The notes: generated from the sequence alone by a model not told the origin. Counted from the first letter of the stretch, positions 1-8,900 are shown. The stretch: 64,000 nt of DNA from Thermohalobaculum sp963721105 (GCA_963721105.1 CAVRHY010000004.1:310001-374000), one strand, 5' to 3'. Made by a program: numbers and translations.

Positions 1-940
1 GGCGATCATCATGCCGAACCTGGTGCCGCCCGTCGTCACCACCGAGCAGGCGGCCGCCTATCGCGACCGGATCCTCGCGGCGGCGCCGGAAGGTGCCTTC
101 CGACCGCTGATGACCCTCTACCTGACCGAGACGACGGAGCCGGACGACGTTGCCGCCGGCGCGGCGTCTGGGCTGATCGCCGCCGTCAAGCTTTACCCCG
201 CCGGCGCCACGACGAACTCCGACAGCGGCGTGCGCGACGTGTCGCAGGTCATGCCGGTGCTCGAGCGCATGGCCGAGATCGGACTGCCGCTCTGCGTTCA
301 CGGCGAGGTGACCGACCCGGCGGTCGACATCTTCGACCGCGAGGCCGTCTTCATCGAGCGCGTGCTCGAGCCGCTGCGCCAGCGCCTGCCCGGCCTCCGC
401 GTCGTGCTCGAGCACGTCACCACGGCCGAGGGCGTCGACTATGTCCGCTCGGCGGAGAGCGGGTTGGCGGCGACGATCACGACGCATCACCTGATCATCA
501 ACCGCAACCACATCCTCGCCGGCGGCATCCGGCCGCACTACTACTGCCTGCCCGTCGCCAAGCGCGAGCGGCACCGGCTGGCGCTGCGGGCCGCCGCGGT
601 CTCCGGCGATCGGCGCTTCTTCTCGGGCACCGACAGCGCGCCGCACGCCGACGCGGCCAAGCTCCTGCCCTGCGGCTGCGCCGGCTGCTTCACGGCGCCG
701 GTCTCGCTGCCCTGCCTGGCGCATGTCTTCGAGGAGGAGAACGCACTGGACCGGCTGGAGGCGTTCGTCGCGACCAACGGCGCCGGCTTCTACGGCATGG
801 CGCCGAACGAGGACCGCCTTGCGCTGGTCCGTGACGAACGCCCGCAGGTCTTTCCCGAACAGATCGCCACCGACGCCGGCCCGGTCACCGTCTTCGACGC
901 GGGCTTTCCGATCCATTGGCGCATCGAGGGGAGCGCATGA
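1..940 (+). CDS. pyrC: Dihydroorotase, homodimeric class II type (5' end outside window)
   Basis: Catalyses reversible cyclisation of carbamoyl aspartate to dihydroorotate in pyrimidine synthesis. The frame is open from base 2, so the true start and the N-terminal HxH metal ligands lie upstream; the visible 312 residues align with E. coli-type PyrC from its MPNL segment on. Seen: KLYPAGATTNS with the lysine that is carbamylated in the family, CVHGEV and LEHVTT histidine metal ligands, and GTDSAPH with the catalytic aspartate. A CGCAGCF segment typical of this subtype follows. The stop overlaps the pyrE start as ATGA, so the two are translationally coupled. Confidence 0.95.
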   Translation, partial: AIIMPNLVPPVVTTEQAAAYRDRILAAAPEGAFRPLMTLYLTETTEPDDVAAGAASGLIAAVKLYPAGATTNSDSGVRDVSQVMPVLERMAEIGLPLCVHGEVTDPAVDIFDREAVFIERVLEPLRQRLPGLRVVLEHVTTAEGVDYVRSAESGLAATITTHHLIINRNHILAGGIRPHYYCLPVAKRERHRLALRAAAVSGDRRFFSGTDSAPHADAAKLLPCGCAGCFTAPVSLPCLAHVFEEENALDRLEAFVATNGAGFYGMAPNEDRLALVRDERPQVFPEQIATDAGPVTVFDAGFPIHWRIEGSA

Positions 941-1623
941 ACCTGTCCGACCGCTCGGAAGTCGCGCGCCAGGTCGCGCGCATGCTGCTCGAGATCGAGG
1001 CCGTGCATTTCCGGCCAGACCCGCCCTTCACCTTCACCTCGGGTCTGGCCAGCCCGGTCTATATCGACTGCCGCAAGCTGATCTCGTATCCGCGCATCCG
1101 CGCCGCCTGCATGGACTGGGCCTGCGCGCGCCTGATGCAGGACGCCGGCTGGGAGCAGTTCGACGCTGTGGCCGGCGGCGAGACCGCGGGCATCCCCTTC
1201 GCCGCCTGGATCGCCGAGCGGCTGGGCCTGCCGATGCTCTACGTTCGCAAGAAGCCCAAGGGCTTCGGCCGCGATGCCCGCATCGAGGGCGATATCCGGG
1301 AGGGCAGCCGCGTCCTGCTCGTCGAGGATCTGACGACGGATGGCGGCTCGAAGTTGAGCTTCGTCGACGCGATCCGCGAAGCCGGCGCGACCTGCGCGCA
1401 CACGCTTGTCGTCTTCTACTACGACATATTTCCCGAGGTGCCCGCGCGGCTTGCCGGGCACGGGCTGACGCTGCACCACCTCGCCACCTGGCGCGACGTG
1501 CTGGCCGAGGCGCGCGTCGCCGGCCATTTCGACGCCGCGACGCTGGATCAGGTCGAGGCTTTCCTCGACGCGCCGCTCGACTGGTCGGCCGCGAATGGCG
1601 GCAAGGCGACGCTGGCCGGCTGA
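937..1623 (+). CDS. pyrE: Orotate phosphoribosyltransferase
   Basis: Transfers phosphoribose from PRPP to orotate to give OMP, the pyrimidine step after dihydroorotate oxidation. The 228-residue protein has the PRPP-binding signature VLLVEDLTTDGGSK near residues 130-143, KKPKGFGRD before it, and a family-typical N-terminal segment with FTFTSGLASPVYIDCR. I chose ATG 937 because it overlaps the pyrC stop (ATGA) and follows a GAGGGGAG ribosome site; an in-frame TTG at 916 is possible but lacks these. No terminator is obvious downstream. Confidence 0.95.
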   Translation: MNLSDRSEVARQVARMLLEIEAVHFRPDPPFTFTSGLASPVYIDCRKLISYPRIRAACMDWACARLMQDAGWEQFDAVAGGETAGIPFAAWIAERLGLPMLYVRKKPKGFGRDARIEGDIREGSRVLLVEDLTTDGGSKLSFVDAIREAGATCAHTLVVFYYDIFPEVPARLAGHGLTLHHLATWRDVLAEARVAGHFDAATLDQVEAFLDAPLDWSAANGGKATLAG

Positions 1624-1923
1624 GGCGCGCCCGGGCAACCGTCGTCTCCGCGTAGGCGGCCTGCCGCAGAACCGCATCGTCCTGACCGCTTCAACGGGGT
1701 TTCGCCTGCGCGAGAACAGCAGGGAATGCCGACGCGAGCGTCATCCGCGGCCGGGGCGGGAACCCCCGTCCGACCCCTTGACTGCCCCGGCCACCGCAGG
1801 ACCGCTGGCTCCTCTGGCACTCTCGCCCAGGGATTGCCAGCCCCCCGCAGGCGCACCATATCCCCTTCAGATGGTGCTGCACCGCAGGCCACCTGAACCG
1901 AGGTCGCTTACGAGGACGCTCGC
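1624..1923 (+). promoter_or_regulatory. Intergenic leader of the small heat-shock gene
   Basis: No gene is visible. It must hold the hsp20 promoter. A short inverted repeat, GCACCAT...ATGGTGC, lies at about 1853-1875, and TCGCTTACGAGGA sits directly before the start. Alphaproteobacterial hsp20 genes often carry a ROSE RNA thermometer that masks the ribosome site, but I cannot fold this leader reliably, so that role is only a possibility. Confidence 0.3.
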
Positions 1924-2340
1924 ATGTCACGCATCTCCTTCACGTCGCACCCGTTCCTGCTGGGGTTCGAACAGCTCGACCAGCTTGTCGAGCGGACGGC
2001 GAAGTCCGGCTCGGACGGATACCCGCCGTTCAACATCGAGCAGCGTGGCGAGGACGCCTACCGCATTACGCTGGCGGTTGCGGGTTTCGCCGAGGCCGAC
2101 CTCTCGATCACGCTAGAGAACGGGCATCTGATCGTCCGCGGCCGGCAGGAAGAGGAAGCCGAGGGCAGGGTGTTTCTGCACCGCGGCATCGCCGGCCGGC
2201 AGTTCCAGCGAAGCTTCGTGCTGGCCGAGCGCGTCGAGGTCTCGGAAGCGCAGCTCGACCGCGGACTGCTGCATATCGACCTGGTGCGGCGAGTGCCCGA
2301 GGTCAGGGTGCAGTCGATCAAGATCGGTCCGGGCGCCTGA
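1924..2340 (+). CDS. Small heat-shock protein, Hsp20 / alpha-crystallin family (IbpA-like)
   Basis: ATP-independent holdase that binds unfolding proteins and passes them to the DnaK/ClpB system in the cytoplasm. The 138 residues fit class A bacterial sHsps: YPPFNIEQ opens the alpha-crystallin domain at about residue 37, YRITLAVAGF follows, ENGHLIVRGR is in the centre, and the conserved FLHRGIAGRQFQRSF segment precedes the C-terminal beta strands. The usual C-terminal IxI-type tail is not obvious; the protein ends in VQSIKIGPGA. ATG 1924 follows GAGGA. It is followed after 27 bases by a DUF1150 gene, a common alphaproteobacterial pairing. Confidence 0.93.
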   Translation: MSRISFTSHPFLLGFEQLDQLVERTAKSGSDGYPPFNIEQRGEDAYRITLAVAGFAEADLSITLENGHLIVRGRQEEEAEGRVFLHRGIAGRQFQRSFVLAERVEVSEAQLDRGLLHIDLVRRVPEVRVQSIKIGPGA

Positions 2341-2367
2341 GCGCCGTCCCCTGAAAGGAGAGCAGTC

Positions 2368-2586
2368 ATGAGCGATACCAACCCCTTCACCAACCCGGGC
2401 GCCGGCGCCATCGTCTACGTTCGCGAGGCCGACCGGGAGGCGCTGCCCGAGCATCTTCGCAAGATACCGGGCAAGATCTTCTCGGTGCACGATCTCGAGG
2501 GCAACTGCCTGGCGATCTCGCCGGACCGGCGCATGGCGTTCGCTCTGGCGAAGCGCAATGACATGACGCCCGTCAGCGTCCACTGA
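2368..2586 (+). CDS. DUF1150 family protein
   Basis: A 72-residue soluble protein of unknown function that resembles the DUF1150 family, found in alphaproteobacteria next to hsp20 genes. Visible features are a central YVREADREALPEHLR stretch, DLEGNCLAIS and a hydrophilic C-terminus ending MTPVSVH. There is no signal peptide or membrane segment. ATG 2368 has an AAAGGAGAG ribosome site. Short spacing to hsp20 suggests co-transcription under heat-shock control and an accessory role in protein quality control, which is inference from neighbourhood only. Confidence 0.8.
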   Translation: MSDTNPFTNPGAGAIVYVREADREALPEHLRKIPGKIFSVHDLEGNCLAISPDRRMAFALAKRNDMTPVSVH

Positions 2587-2594
2587 GGCCCCCG

Positions 2595-2622
2595 GCGCCC
2601 CGTCCAAATGTGAACGGGGCGC
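2595..2622 (+). terminator. Hairpin downstream of hsp20-DUF1150
   Basis: A perfect 9-bp stem GCGCCCCGT / ACGGGGCGC with a ten-base loop starts 9 bases after the DUF1150 stop. No strong T-run follows, so it may be a Rho-assisted terminator or an mRNA-end stabiliser. Confidence 0.45.
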
Positions 2623-2806
2623 AACATCCTGAAAAACCGTCGTTTCCGAAAGAGCACTGCCAAGGGCGCACCGTCGGCGGATGCGGGGGCTCCACGCTTA
2701 CGAAAAGCGCCCTAAACTATTGATATAATTCCTAATTATACAAACCCCATGCGTCGCCAGCGCGCGGGGCAGGTACCCGCATTTGTCAGCAGAAGTCCTG
2801 AAAATC

Positions 2807-2840
2807 CAAGAAAATACCGGCAAGTCAATGGACTTGCCGG
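2807..2840 (-). terminator. Intrinsic terminator after ptsN
   Basis: On the minus strand a perfect 10-bp stem (CCGGCAAGTC / GACTTGCCGG, 2817-2840, four-base loop) is followed by TATTTTCTT. It ends the rnd-to-ptsN direction of transcription. Confidence 0.75.
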
Positions 2841-2864
2841 ATTTCGCACAGAACCTGCTGCGAT

Positions 2865-2897
2865 CTCAGGCCTCAGGCCCGCCTCAGGCCTCAGGCC
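2865..2897. repeat. Four CTCAGG direct repeats
   Basis: CTCAGG occurs at 2865, 2872, 2883 and 2890, spaced 7, 11 and 7 bases. The last copy overlaps the final codons of ptsN, so the C-terminal end of that protein may be variable. Confidence 0.6.
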
Positions 2898-3355
2898 GCG
2901 CGGGAGGCCGACAGGTCCGTCACCAGCGCGTACAGCGAGTCCGAGCCGTCGGTCTCGCGCAGTTTGGCCCTCACCGAGGCGTCGCGCATCAGCCGCGAGA
3001 CCTTGGCCAGCGCCCGCAGGTGGTCGGCGCCGGCGTCCTGCGGCGCGAGCAGGCAGAACAGCAGATCGACCCCCTGGCCGTCGGCCGCCTCGAAGTCCAC
3101 CGGCCGCTCGAGGCTGGCGAACAGGCCGACGATCTGGCCCAGTCCGGCGATGCGGGCGTGCGGAATCGCCACGCCGTTGCCCATCGCGGTCGAGCCAAGC
3201 TTCTCGCGCGCCAGCAGGCCCTCGCAGACCGACCGGGTGTCCAGCCCGTAAGCGTCGGCAGCGCGGTGCGCGATCTCCTGCAACGCCTGCTTCTTGCTGC
3301 CGGCTTTGACGCCGCAAAGCACGGCCTCGGGAGAGACGAGATCGGTCAGTTCCAT
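2891..3355 (-). CDS. ptsN: Nitrogen PTS EIIA component PtsN
   Basis: Terminal phospho-acceptor of the PTS-Ntr relay (EI-Ntr, NPr, EIIA-Ntr), which acts as a signal on potassium transport, nitrogen and stress physiology rather than sugar uptake. The 154-residue protein is a single PTS_EIIA_2 domain; the phosphorylatable histidine is His66 in GVAIPHARI, and DLLFCLLAP and HLRALAKVSRL follow as in the family. It lies 45 bases after hpf and in the rpoN region, the classical order. An intrinsic terminator follows. Confidence 0.93.
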   Translation of the reverse strand: MELTDLVSPEAVLCGVKAGSKKQALQEIAHRAADAYGLDTRSVCEGLLAREKLGSTAMGNGVAIPHARIAGLGQIVGLFASLERPVDFEAADGQGVDLLFCLLAPQDAGADHLRALAKVSRLMRDASVRAKLRETDGSDSLYALVTDLSASRAA

Positions 3356-3400
3356 CAGGGCACCTAAAAAGCGGTCTGAATTTTTCCGGAGCTTGATCGC

Positions 3401-3985
3401 TCAAGACGCCGAAATATTGGCAGGGTCGATCCAGCCGACATTGCCGTCATCGCGGCGGAAGACGACGTTGAAGCGGCCGCTTGGGTCGTTCCTGAACATC
3501 AGGAAAGGCTTGTCGGCCAGCTCCATCTGCATGACGGCCTCGCCGACGCTGAGAGACTGAATCGAGTGGGTCATCTCGGCAACGATTACCGGCTGAAGGC
3601 TGTCAGGCTCCGCCGAGCCATCGCTCAATTCGGCGGCCTCGAGGACATATGCTGGCTCATCGAATGCTTCAATCGGCTTTCTCCGATTCTGATGGTGATC
3701 GCGCAGCCGGCGCTTGTAGCGCCGCAACTGCTTCTCGATGCGCTCGGCCGCCTGCTCGAAGGCGGCGTAGCAATCCAGCGCCGTGCCGCGCGAGGCGGCC
3801 GTCAGCCCGGTCGCCAGGTGGACCTGCGCATCGCAGCGAAAGGCGTGCGCGTCGCGTGAGAACGTGACCGTCGCGTTGACGGGCCGGTCGAAATACTTGC
3901 TCACCGATGCCGCGAGCGCGCGCTCGACATGCTCGGTCAGCGCCGCGCCGACCTCGACCTGCTTGCCTTTCACCTGGATGTGCAT
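3401..3985 (-). CDS. hpf: Ribosome hibernation promoting factor, long form
   Basis: Binds the 30S decoding region in stationary phase; the long form also drives 100S dimer formation. The 194-residue length is the long type. The N-terminal ribosome-binding domain starts MHIQVKGKQ and spans about residues 1-100; a charged linker of about 35 residues follows, then a C-terminal dimerisation domain from about residue 130 with MTHSIQSLSVGEAV, DKPFLMFRN and FNVVFRRDDGNVGWIDP. It lies between rpoN and ptsN, and the upstream rpoN gap (226 bases) could hold its own promoter. Confidence 0.94.
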   Translation of the reverse strand: MHIQVKGKQVEVGAALTEHVERALAASVSKYFDRPVNATVTFSRDAHAFRCDAQVHLATGLTAASRGTALDCYAAFEQAAERIEKQLRRYKRRLRDHHQNRRKPIEAFDEPAYVLEAAELSDGSAEPDSLQPVIVAEMTHSIQSLSVGEAVMQMELADKPFLMFRNDPSGRFNVVFRRDDGNVGWIDPANISAS

Positions 3986-4211
3986 GTGGCCTCCTGAACT
4001 GAAATGCCTTCGTGGAGATCGGAACCGCGCCGCGCCGTCACGCCGCGAGCGCCATGGCGGCTGTGGCGGATATTGGAGCGGGATGGCAGGGCGAAATCTG
4101 CGGGCGCGCCCGGACTCGCCATAGCGGGGGCGCCATCACGCGGTGTCGGGTCGCGTCGGTGCCGTAACGCCATCATCGTGGTGACAGGATTGCGCCTTGC
4201 CGATCCCGGGG

Positions 4212-5721
4212 TCAAGCGCCGGACGGAGCCGCGGCCCCCGTCGACTTCTGCCGCCGCCGGTCGATCGAGGAGGGAATCCTCAGCGACTTCCGATACTTGG
4301 CGACCGTCCGGCGCGCCACCTCGATGCCCTCGGCCGCGAGCAGGTCGACGATGGCGTCGTCCGACAGGACGTCGGACGGGTCCTCGCCGTCGACAAGCGC
4401 CTTGACGCGGTGGCGCACGGCCGCCGCGGCGAGATTGCCCGCGCCGCTTTCGCCGCCGCCGACGGCATTGGTGAAGAAGAACTTCAGCTCGAAGATGCCG
4501 CGGTCGGTGTCGATGTACTTGTTGGACGTGACGCGGCTGGCGGTCAATTCGTGCATTCCGACCGCGTCGGCGACGGTGCGCAGCGTCAGTGGCCGCAGGC
4601 CCGATACGCCCTCGTCGAAGAAGCGCTGCTGCTGGCGCACGACCTCGGAAGCGATCTTGAGGATGGTTCGCGCCCGCTGGTCCAGGCTGCGCACCAGCCA
4701 GCCGGCGTTGGCCTGGCAGTCGGCCAGCCAGCGCCGCGTCTCGGCGTCGCGCACCTTGCCGATTGTCGCGATGTACTCGCGGTCCAGAAGCACGCGGGGC
4801 AACGTGTCGGGGTTAAGCTCCAGCTCCCACCCGCCCCAGCCGGTGCGGCGCAGCAGGACGTCGGGAACCAGCGTCTCGGGCTCGACCGCGTCGAAGCCGG
4901 CGCAGGGACGCGGGTCCAGCCGGCGGAGTTCCTGCACCATCTCGGCGAGGTCCTCCGCGTCGACGCCGCAGATCGCGCGCAGCCGCTTCCAGTCGCCGCG
5001 CGCCAGCAGGTCGAGATGGTCGAGCAGGGTCCGCATCGCCGGGTCGAGCCGGCCGCGCTCGGCCAGCTGCAGCGCCAGGCACTCGGCCACGTCGCGGGCG
5101 CCGACCCCGGTCGGCTCGCAGCCCTGCAACAGCGCCAGCGCCGCCTCGGCATCGGTCACGCCGACGCCAAGGCGCCCGGCGACCTCGGCGCAGGTCGGCG
5201 CGCAGATAGCCGTGCTCGTCCAGTTCCTCGACGAGATAGCGGGCGATGAACGGCACCGCGCCTTCGGCGCGCGCCCGGCCCAGTTGCTCGCGCAGATGGT
5301 CGCGCAGGCCGGGGCGGCCGGCCAATCGCTCCTCCAGCTCCGGCCCGTCCGCGAACCCGCCGCTCCCGGCGCCGCTGGCAGCCCGCGACGCGCCCGGGGC
5401 CACGGAGTCCGGCGCGGCATCGGCGCGCGCGCTGTCATGCAGGTTCTCGGCGCCGGTGTCGAAGGTCTCGGCCGCCAGCGCGTGGTCGCCCTCGGCCGTG
5501 ACGCGCCGGTCCGCCGCGACCGGGTCGGCCGAGGTCGGCGCCGCTGCCTGCGCGACGACGTCGCCGCGGTCGATGGCGATGAGGGGGTTCTGCTCGGCCG
5601 CCTGCTCGACGAACTCGGACAGCTCGAGGTTCGACATCTGCAGCAGCTTGATCGCCTGCTGCAGCTGGGGCGTCATGACCAGCTGCTGCGTCTGCCGCAG
5701 ATCGAGGCGAAGGCCGATCAT
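4212..5721 (-). CDS. rpoN: RNA polymerase sigma-54 factor (frame broken near 5194)
   Basis: Directs transcription from -24/-12 promoters with enhancer-binding ATPases, mainly for nitrogen control. The N-terminal activator-interaction region I is intact (LRQTQQLVMTPQLQQAIKLL, residues about 8-27), followed by an acidic linker and the core-binding domain. The C-terminal part, in another frame, keeps the helix-turn-helix and the RpoN box as ARRTVAKYRKSL. The frame changes at about 5190-5197: GYLRADL is followed by AEVAGRLGV only if one base is dropped. Total length, about 502 residues, fits the family. With conserved sequence on both sides of one short shift, I take it as a sequence error; a real null is possible. 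Confidence 0.88.
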
Positions 5722-5769
5722 CCGAAAACCCGTTCTCCCGAGTGACGCACTCTCGGGCCGGGTCGGTTA

Positions 5770-6573
5770 CTAAATCCGGAACCCCTCGCCGAGATAGACA
5801 CGCCGGACGTTGGCATCCTCGACCACTTCGCCGGGGGTGCCGTCCATCAGCACGTGACCATCATGCAAGATATATGCCCGGTCAATGATCTCGAGCGTTT
5901 CGCGAACGTTGTGGTCCGTTATGAGAACCCCGATGCCACGGTGCTTGAGATGGCTGACCAGTTCGCGAATCTCGTTCACCGAAATCGGGTCGATTCCGGC
6001 GAAGGGTTCGTCCAGCAGCACGTAGGCGGGGTCGGTGGCGAGGCAGCGGGCGATCTCGACGCGGCGCCGCTCGCCGCCAGACAGCGCCGAGGCGGGCGTC
6101 CGGCGGAGATGGGTGATCGAGAATTCGCCGAGCAGCTCGTCCAGCCGCTGCGCGCGCTCGACGCGGTCGGGCTCGACCAGCTCGAGGACGGCGCGAATAT
6201 TGTCCTCGACGCTGAGGCCGCGGAAGATCGAGCTTTCCTGCGGCAGATAGCCGAGGCCGAGCCGCGCGCGCCGGTACATCGGCAGCGTGCTGACGTCCAG
6301 CCCGTCCAGTTCGATCGTGCCGGTATCGCTGGGGATCAGGCCGATGATCATGTAGAAGCACGTCGTCTTGCCGGCGCCGTTGGGCCCCAGCAGGCCGACG
6401 ACCTCGCCGCGCGTCAGCCGCATCGACACGTGGCGGACGACCGGCCGACGGCGATAGGTCTTGCCGAGGCCGGTGACGACCAGCCCCGACCGGGCGCCGC
6501 CGGGAATGACGCGCAGGCGCGAGCCGGCTTCCTGCCCCGGTGCCTGCCGCTCGGAGGTGGGGATGCGGGCCAT
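5770..6573 (-). CDS. lptB: LPS export ABC transporter ATPase LptB
   Basis: Cytoplasmic ATPase that powers extraction of lipopolysaccharide from the inner membrane with LptF/LptG. The 267 residues carry Walker A GPNGAGKTT, the Q-loop LPQESSIFRGLS typical of LptB, signature LSGGERRRVEIARC, Walker B YVLLDEPFAGIDP and the H-loop ITDHNVRET. About 25 extra N-terminal residues precede the usual LptB start, so an internal start is possible. It directly abuts lptA (shared base 6573) and leads into rpoN, the standard proteobacterial order. Confidence 0.95.
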   Translation of the reverse strand: MARIPTSERQAPGQEAGSRLRVIPGGARSGLVVTGLGKTYRRRPVVRHVSMRLTRGEVVGLLGPNGAGKTTCFYMIIGLIPSDTGTIELDGLDVSTLPMYRRARLGLGYLPQESSIFRGLSVEDNIRAVLELVEPDRVERAQRLDELLGEFSITHLRRTPASALSGGERRRVEIARCLATDPAYVLLDEPFAGIDPISVNEIRELVSHLKHRGIGVLITDHNVRETLEIIDRAYILHDGHVLMDGTPGEVVEDANVRRVYLGEGFRI

Positions 6574-7106
6574 CAGTTGGTCTGCTTCTTCTGCGGCGTG
6601 AAGATCGACTTGACCCGGCCCTGGACCTTGCCCTGGCCCTCGTTCAGGTTGATCGTCAGCGTCTCGCCCGAGATCACGTTCTTGCCCTGCGTCAGGACGA
6701 CCTTGCCGGTCATGGTGATCATCCCGCTCTCGACGTCATAGCGCGCGTGCGCGCCCTGCGCCGTCTCGGCGCCGTTCGAGATGAACACGTTGCCCTCGGC
6801 CTGCAGGTTGCGGATGGCGCCGGTCTGCGAGTTGCCGCCGGCCTGCTCGGCATAGGTGACTTCCACGCGATCGGCGGTCAGGCGCAGCGTGCCCTGGCCG
6901 GCCACCACGTCGCCCGAGAAGACGGCGAGGTTCTGCGCCTGCTGGACCTCAAGCGCGTCCGAGGTGATCTCGATCGGCGCCGTGCTGTCGTGCTTGAAGC
7001 CGCCGAACGGCCCCTGGCCCTGCGCCAGCACGCCGACGGGCAGCGCGGCCGCGGCCAGAAGACCGGCGACAAGCAGTCCAAGGGTCGGTTTCGCCTGCAC
7101 TCGCAT
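6573..7106 (-). CDS. lptA: LPS transport periplasmic protein LptA (OstA-like)
   Basis: Forms the periplasmic bridge that carries lipopolysaccharide to LptDE in the outer membrane. The 177 residues start with a Sec signal peptide (hydrophobic LGLLVAGLLAAAALPVGV, cleavage near AQG at about residue 29-31), followed by an OstA/LptA beta-jellyroll domain with PIEITSDALEVQQAQ and repeated turns such as VFSGDVVAGQGTLRL. It sits between lptC and lptB in one transcriptional direction. Confidence 0.93.
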   Translation of the reverse strand: MRVQAKPTLGLLVAGLLAAAALPVGVLAQGQGPFGGFKHDSTAPIEITSDALEVQQAQNLAVFSGDVVAGQGTLRLTADRVEVTYAEQAGGNSQTGAIRNLQAEGNVFISNGAETAQGAHARYDVESGMITMTGKVVLTQGKNVISGETLTINLNEGQGKVQGRVKSIFTPQKKQTN

Positions 7107-7203
7107 CCTCCTTGTTGGCGGGCTCTATAAACCAAGACAAGCCCAGCGGCCAGCGCCCTGACATCCCGTCACATTCCGGCACTATCGCCGTCAGTATCAA
7201 ACG

Positions 7204-7890
7204 TCACGGCCGCCCGGCTCCTTTCCCGGCTGGCTTGTCGCCGCGCTGCTCGGGGCGCCAGGTCACCCGGACATTGCCATCGAAGCGCACCGTCACGTCG
7301 TCCTTGCCGCCATCGCCGCGGACGACGCGGACGCGGTCGGCCTCGATGCCGCCGCGCGGCCCCTCGGCATGCACCCGCTCCCGCGCCTCGGCCGTTTTCG
7401 CCGCCATGTCGACCTCGACGCTGGGCGTCCGGACGCGATAGCCGTCCGAGGTCTCGAGTTGCACGTCGCCCGACAGGTGCAGCCGTTCGCTCTTGCGGAA
7501 CAGCGCGCCCGTGGCAGCGGTGACGGTGACGGTCTGATCGCCCATTTGCAGCTCGCCTATCGGCTTTTCAAGGTCGATGCGGTCGGGCATCGCGCCGTCC
7601 GGCAGCGCCCAGTCGGCCGTGACAACGAAGGGATCGCCGTCCTCGGTGACGCCCGAAAAGCGCGGCTTGTCGAGCCGCATGCCCGTGCTGACTGCCGCAA
7701 GCTGGGCCGCCGAGCCGGCGTCGAAGATCGCGGCGCGCTCGCGTCCGACCAGGAAGATCATGCCGATCAGCAGGACGGCCCCGACCGGCAGCGCGATCTT
7801 CATCCAGCGAACGATCCGCGAGTAGCGCCGGACGCGCCGCTGGCGTCCGCGCAGGCGGTCGTCCGGGGCGGAGTCGGGCGTGGAGGCCAT
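7204..7890 (-). CDS. lptC: LPS export system protein LptC
   Basis: Bitopic inner-membrane protein that hands lipopolysaccharide from LptBFG to LptA. A basic N-terminus is followed by one membrane segment (MKIALPVGAVLLIGMIFLVG, about residues 31-50) and a periplasmic LptC-type beta domain of about 150 residues containing SGVTEDGDPFVVTADWA and LQLETSDGYRVRTPSVEVD-like strands. The C-terminus is basic and proline/glycine-rich, longer than in E. coli. It begins 4 bases after the kdsD stop. Confidence 0.9.
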   Translation of the reverse strand: MASTPDSAPDDRLRGRQRRVRRYSRIVRWMKIALPVGAVLLIGMIFLVGRERAAIFDAGSAAQLAAVSTGMRLDKPRFSGVTEDGDPFVVTADWALPDGAMPDRIDLEKPIGELQMGDQTVTVTAATGALFRKSERLHLSGDVQLETSDGYRVRTPSVEVDMAAKTAEARERVHAEGPRGGIEADRVRVVRGDGGKDDVTVRFDGNVRVTWRPEQRGDKPAGKGAGRP

Positions 7891-7894
7891 GGCG

Positions 7895-8875
7895 TCAGGC
7901 CTCGTCGATGCCGGCGCGCAGGCAGTCGTGGACGTGCAGGATGCCGACCGGCCGGCGGTCGCCGGGTCGCGTGACGAAGAGGCAGGTGATCTTGCGCTCG
8001 TTCATCAGCTTCAGCGCCTCCTGCGCCAGCGCCTCCGGCGCGATCGTCCGGGGCGAGGGGGTGGCGACGTCGCCGGCGCGGCTGTCCAGCAGCGCCGGCC
8101 CCATGTGGCGGCGCAGGTCGCCGTCAGTGATGATGCCCGTCAGATTGCCGCAGGCGTCCACCGTGCCGGCGACGCCCAGCCCCTTCTGGCTCATCACCAG
8201 CAGCGTCTCGGTCATCGGCGCGTCCTCGGGCACCAGCGGCACGCGGTCGCCTGTCGCCATCAGGCCCTCGACGGTGACGAGCTGCGCGCCCAGGCGGCCG
8301 CCGGGGTGGAACATGGCGAAGCTGTCGGGCGTGAAGCGCCGCCGCTCCATCAGCGCGACCGCGAGCGCATCGCCCAGCGCCAGCGTCATGGTCGTCGACG
8401 TGGTGGGGGCGAGGCCGACCGAGCACGCCTCCTCGGCTGCGGGCAGCAGCAGCGCCACGTCGGCGGCGCGCAGCAGCGTCGAGCCGGGGCGGCCGGCGAT
8501 GCCGACCAGCGGGATGGCGAAGCGCTTGCAGTGGGCGACGATGTCGGCCAGCTCGCGCGTCTCGCCCGAGTTCGACATGACGAGCACGACATCGTGACCC
8601 GTGATCATGCCGAGATCGCCGTGACTCGCCTCGGCCGGGTGGACGAAATGCGAGGGCGTGCCGGTCGAGGCCAGCGTCGAGGCGATCTTGCGCGCGATAT
8701 GGCCGGACTTGCCCATGCCCGAGCAGATCACGCGGCCCTCGGCGCGAAAGATCAGGTCGACCGCGTCGGCAAAGCTGTCATCGAGCGCGCCGGCGAACGC
8801 CTCCAGCGCGGCCGCCTCGATGCCGAGCACGCGGCGGCCCGTCTCGATGGCGTGCTCGCGCTCGCGCTCCGACAT
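7895..8875 (-). CDS. kdsD: Arabinose-5-phosphate isomerase, KpsF/GutQ family
   Basis: Interconverts ribulose 5-phosphate and arabinose 5-phosphate, the first step to Kdo for lipopolysaccharide. The 326-residue protein has a SIS sugar-isomerase domain (about residues 30-165) with CSGMGKSGHIARKIA, HPAEASHGDLGM and VLVMSNSGETREL, then two CBS domains (about 195-326). I chose ATG 8875 because it follows GGGGGAGG; an in-frame upstream ATG at 8938 overlaps the rnd stop region. Neighbouring lpt genes fit a lipopolysaccharide operon. Confidence 0.93.
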   Translation of the reverse strand: MSEREREHAIETGRRVLGIEAAALEAFAGALDDSFADAVDLIFRAEGRVICSGMGKSGHIARKIASTLASTGTPSHFVHPAEASHGDLGMITGHDVVLVMSNSGETRELADIVAHCKRFAIPLVGIAGRPGSTLLRAADVALLLPAAEEACSVGLAPTTSTTMTLALGDALAVALMERRRFTPDSFAMFHPGGRLGAQLVTVEGLMATGDRVPLVPEDAPMTETLLVMSQKGLGVAGTVDACGNLTGIITDGDLRRHMGPALLDSRAGDVATPSPRTIAPEALAQEALKLMNERKITCLFVTRPGDRRPVGILHVHDCLRAGIDEA

Positions 8876-8900
8876 CGCCTCCCCCGCGGAATCCTGCGGC

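Larger units (their letters stand above)
2587..2890. other. Convergent intergenic region with hairpins and CTCAGG repeats
   Basis: Separates the hsp20 operon from the convergent ptsN. It holds the two hairpins listed separately, an unusually AT-rich patch at about 2713-2745 and four copies of CTCAGG at 2865-2895. No coding signal is seen. Confidence 0.6.
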
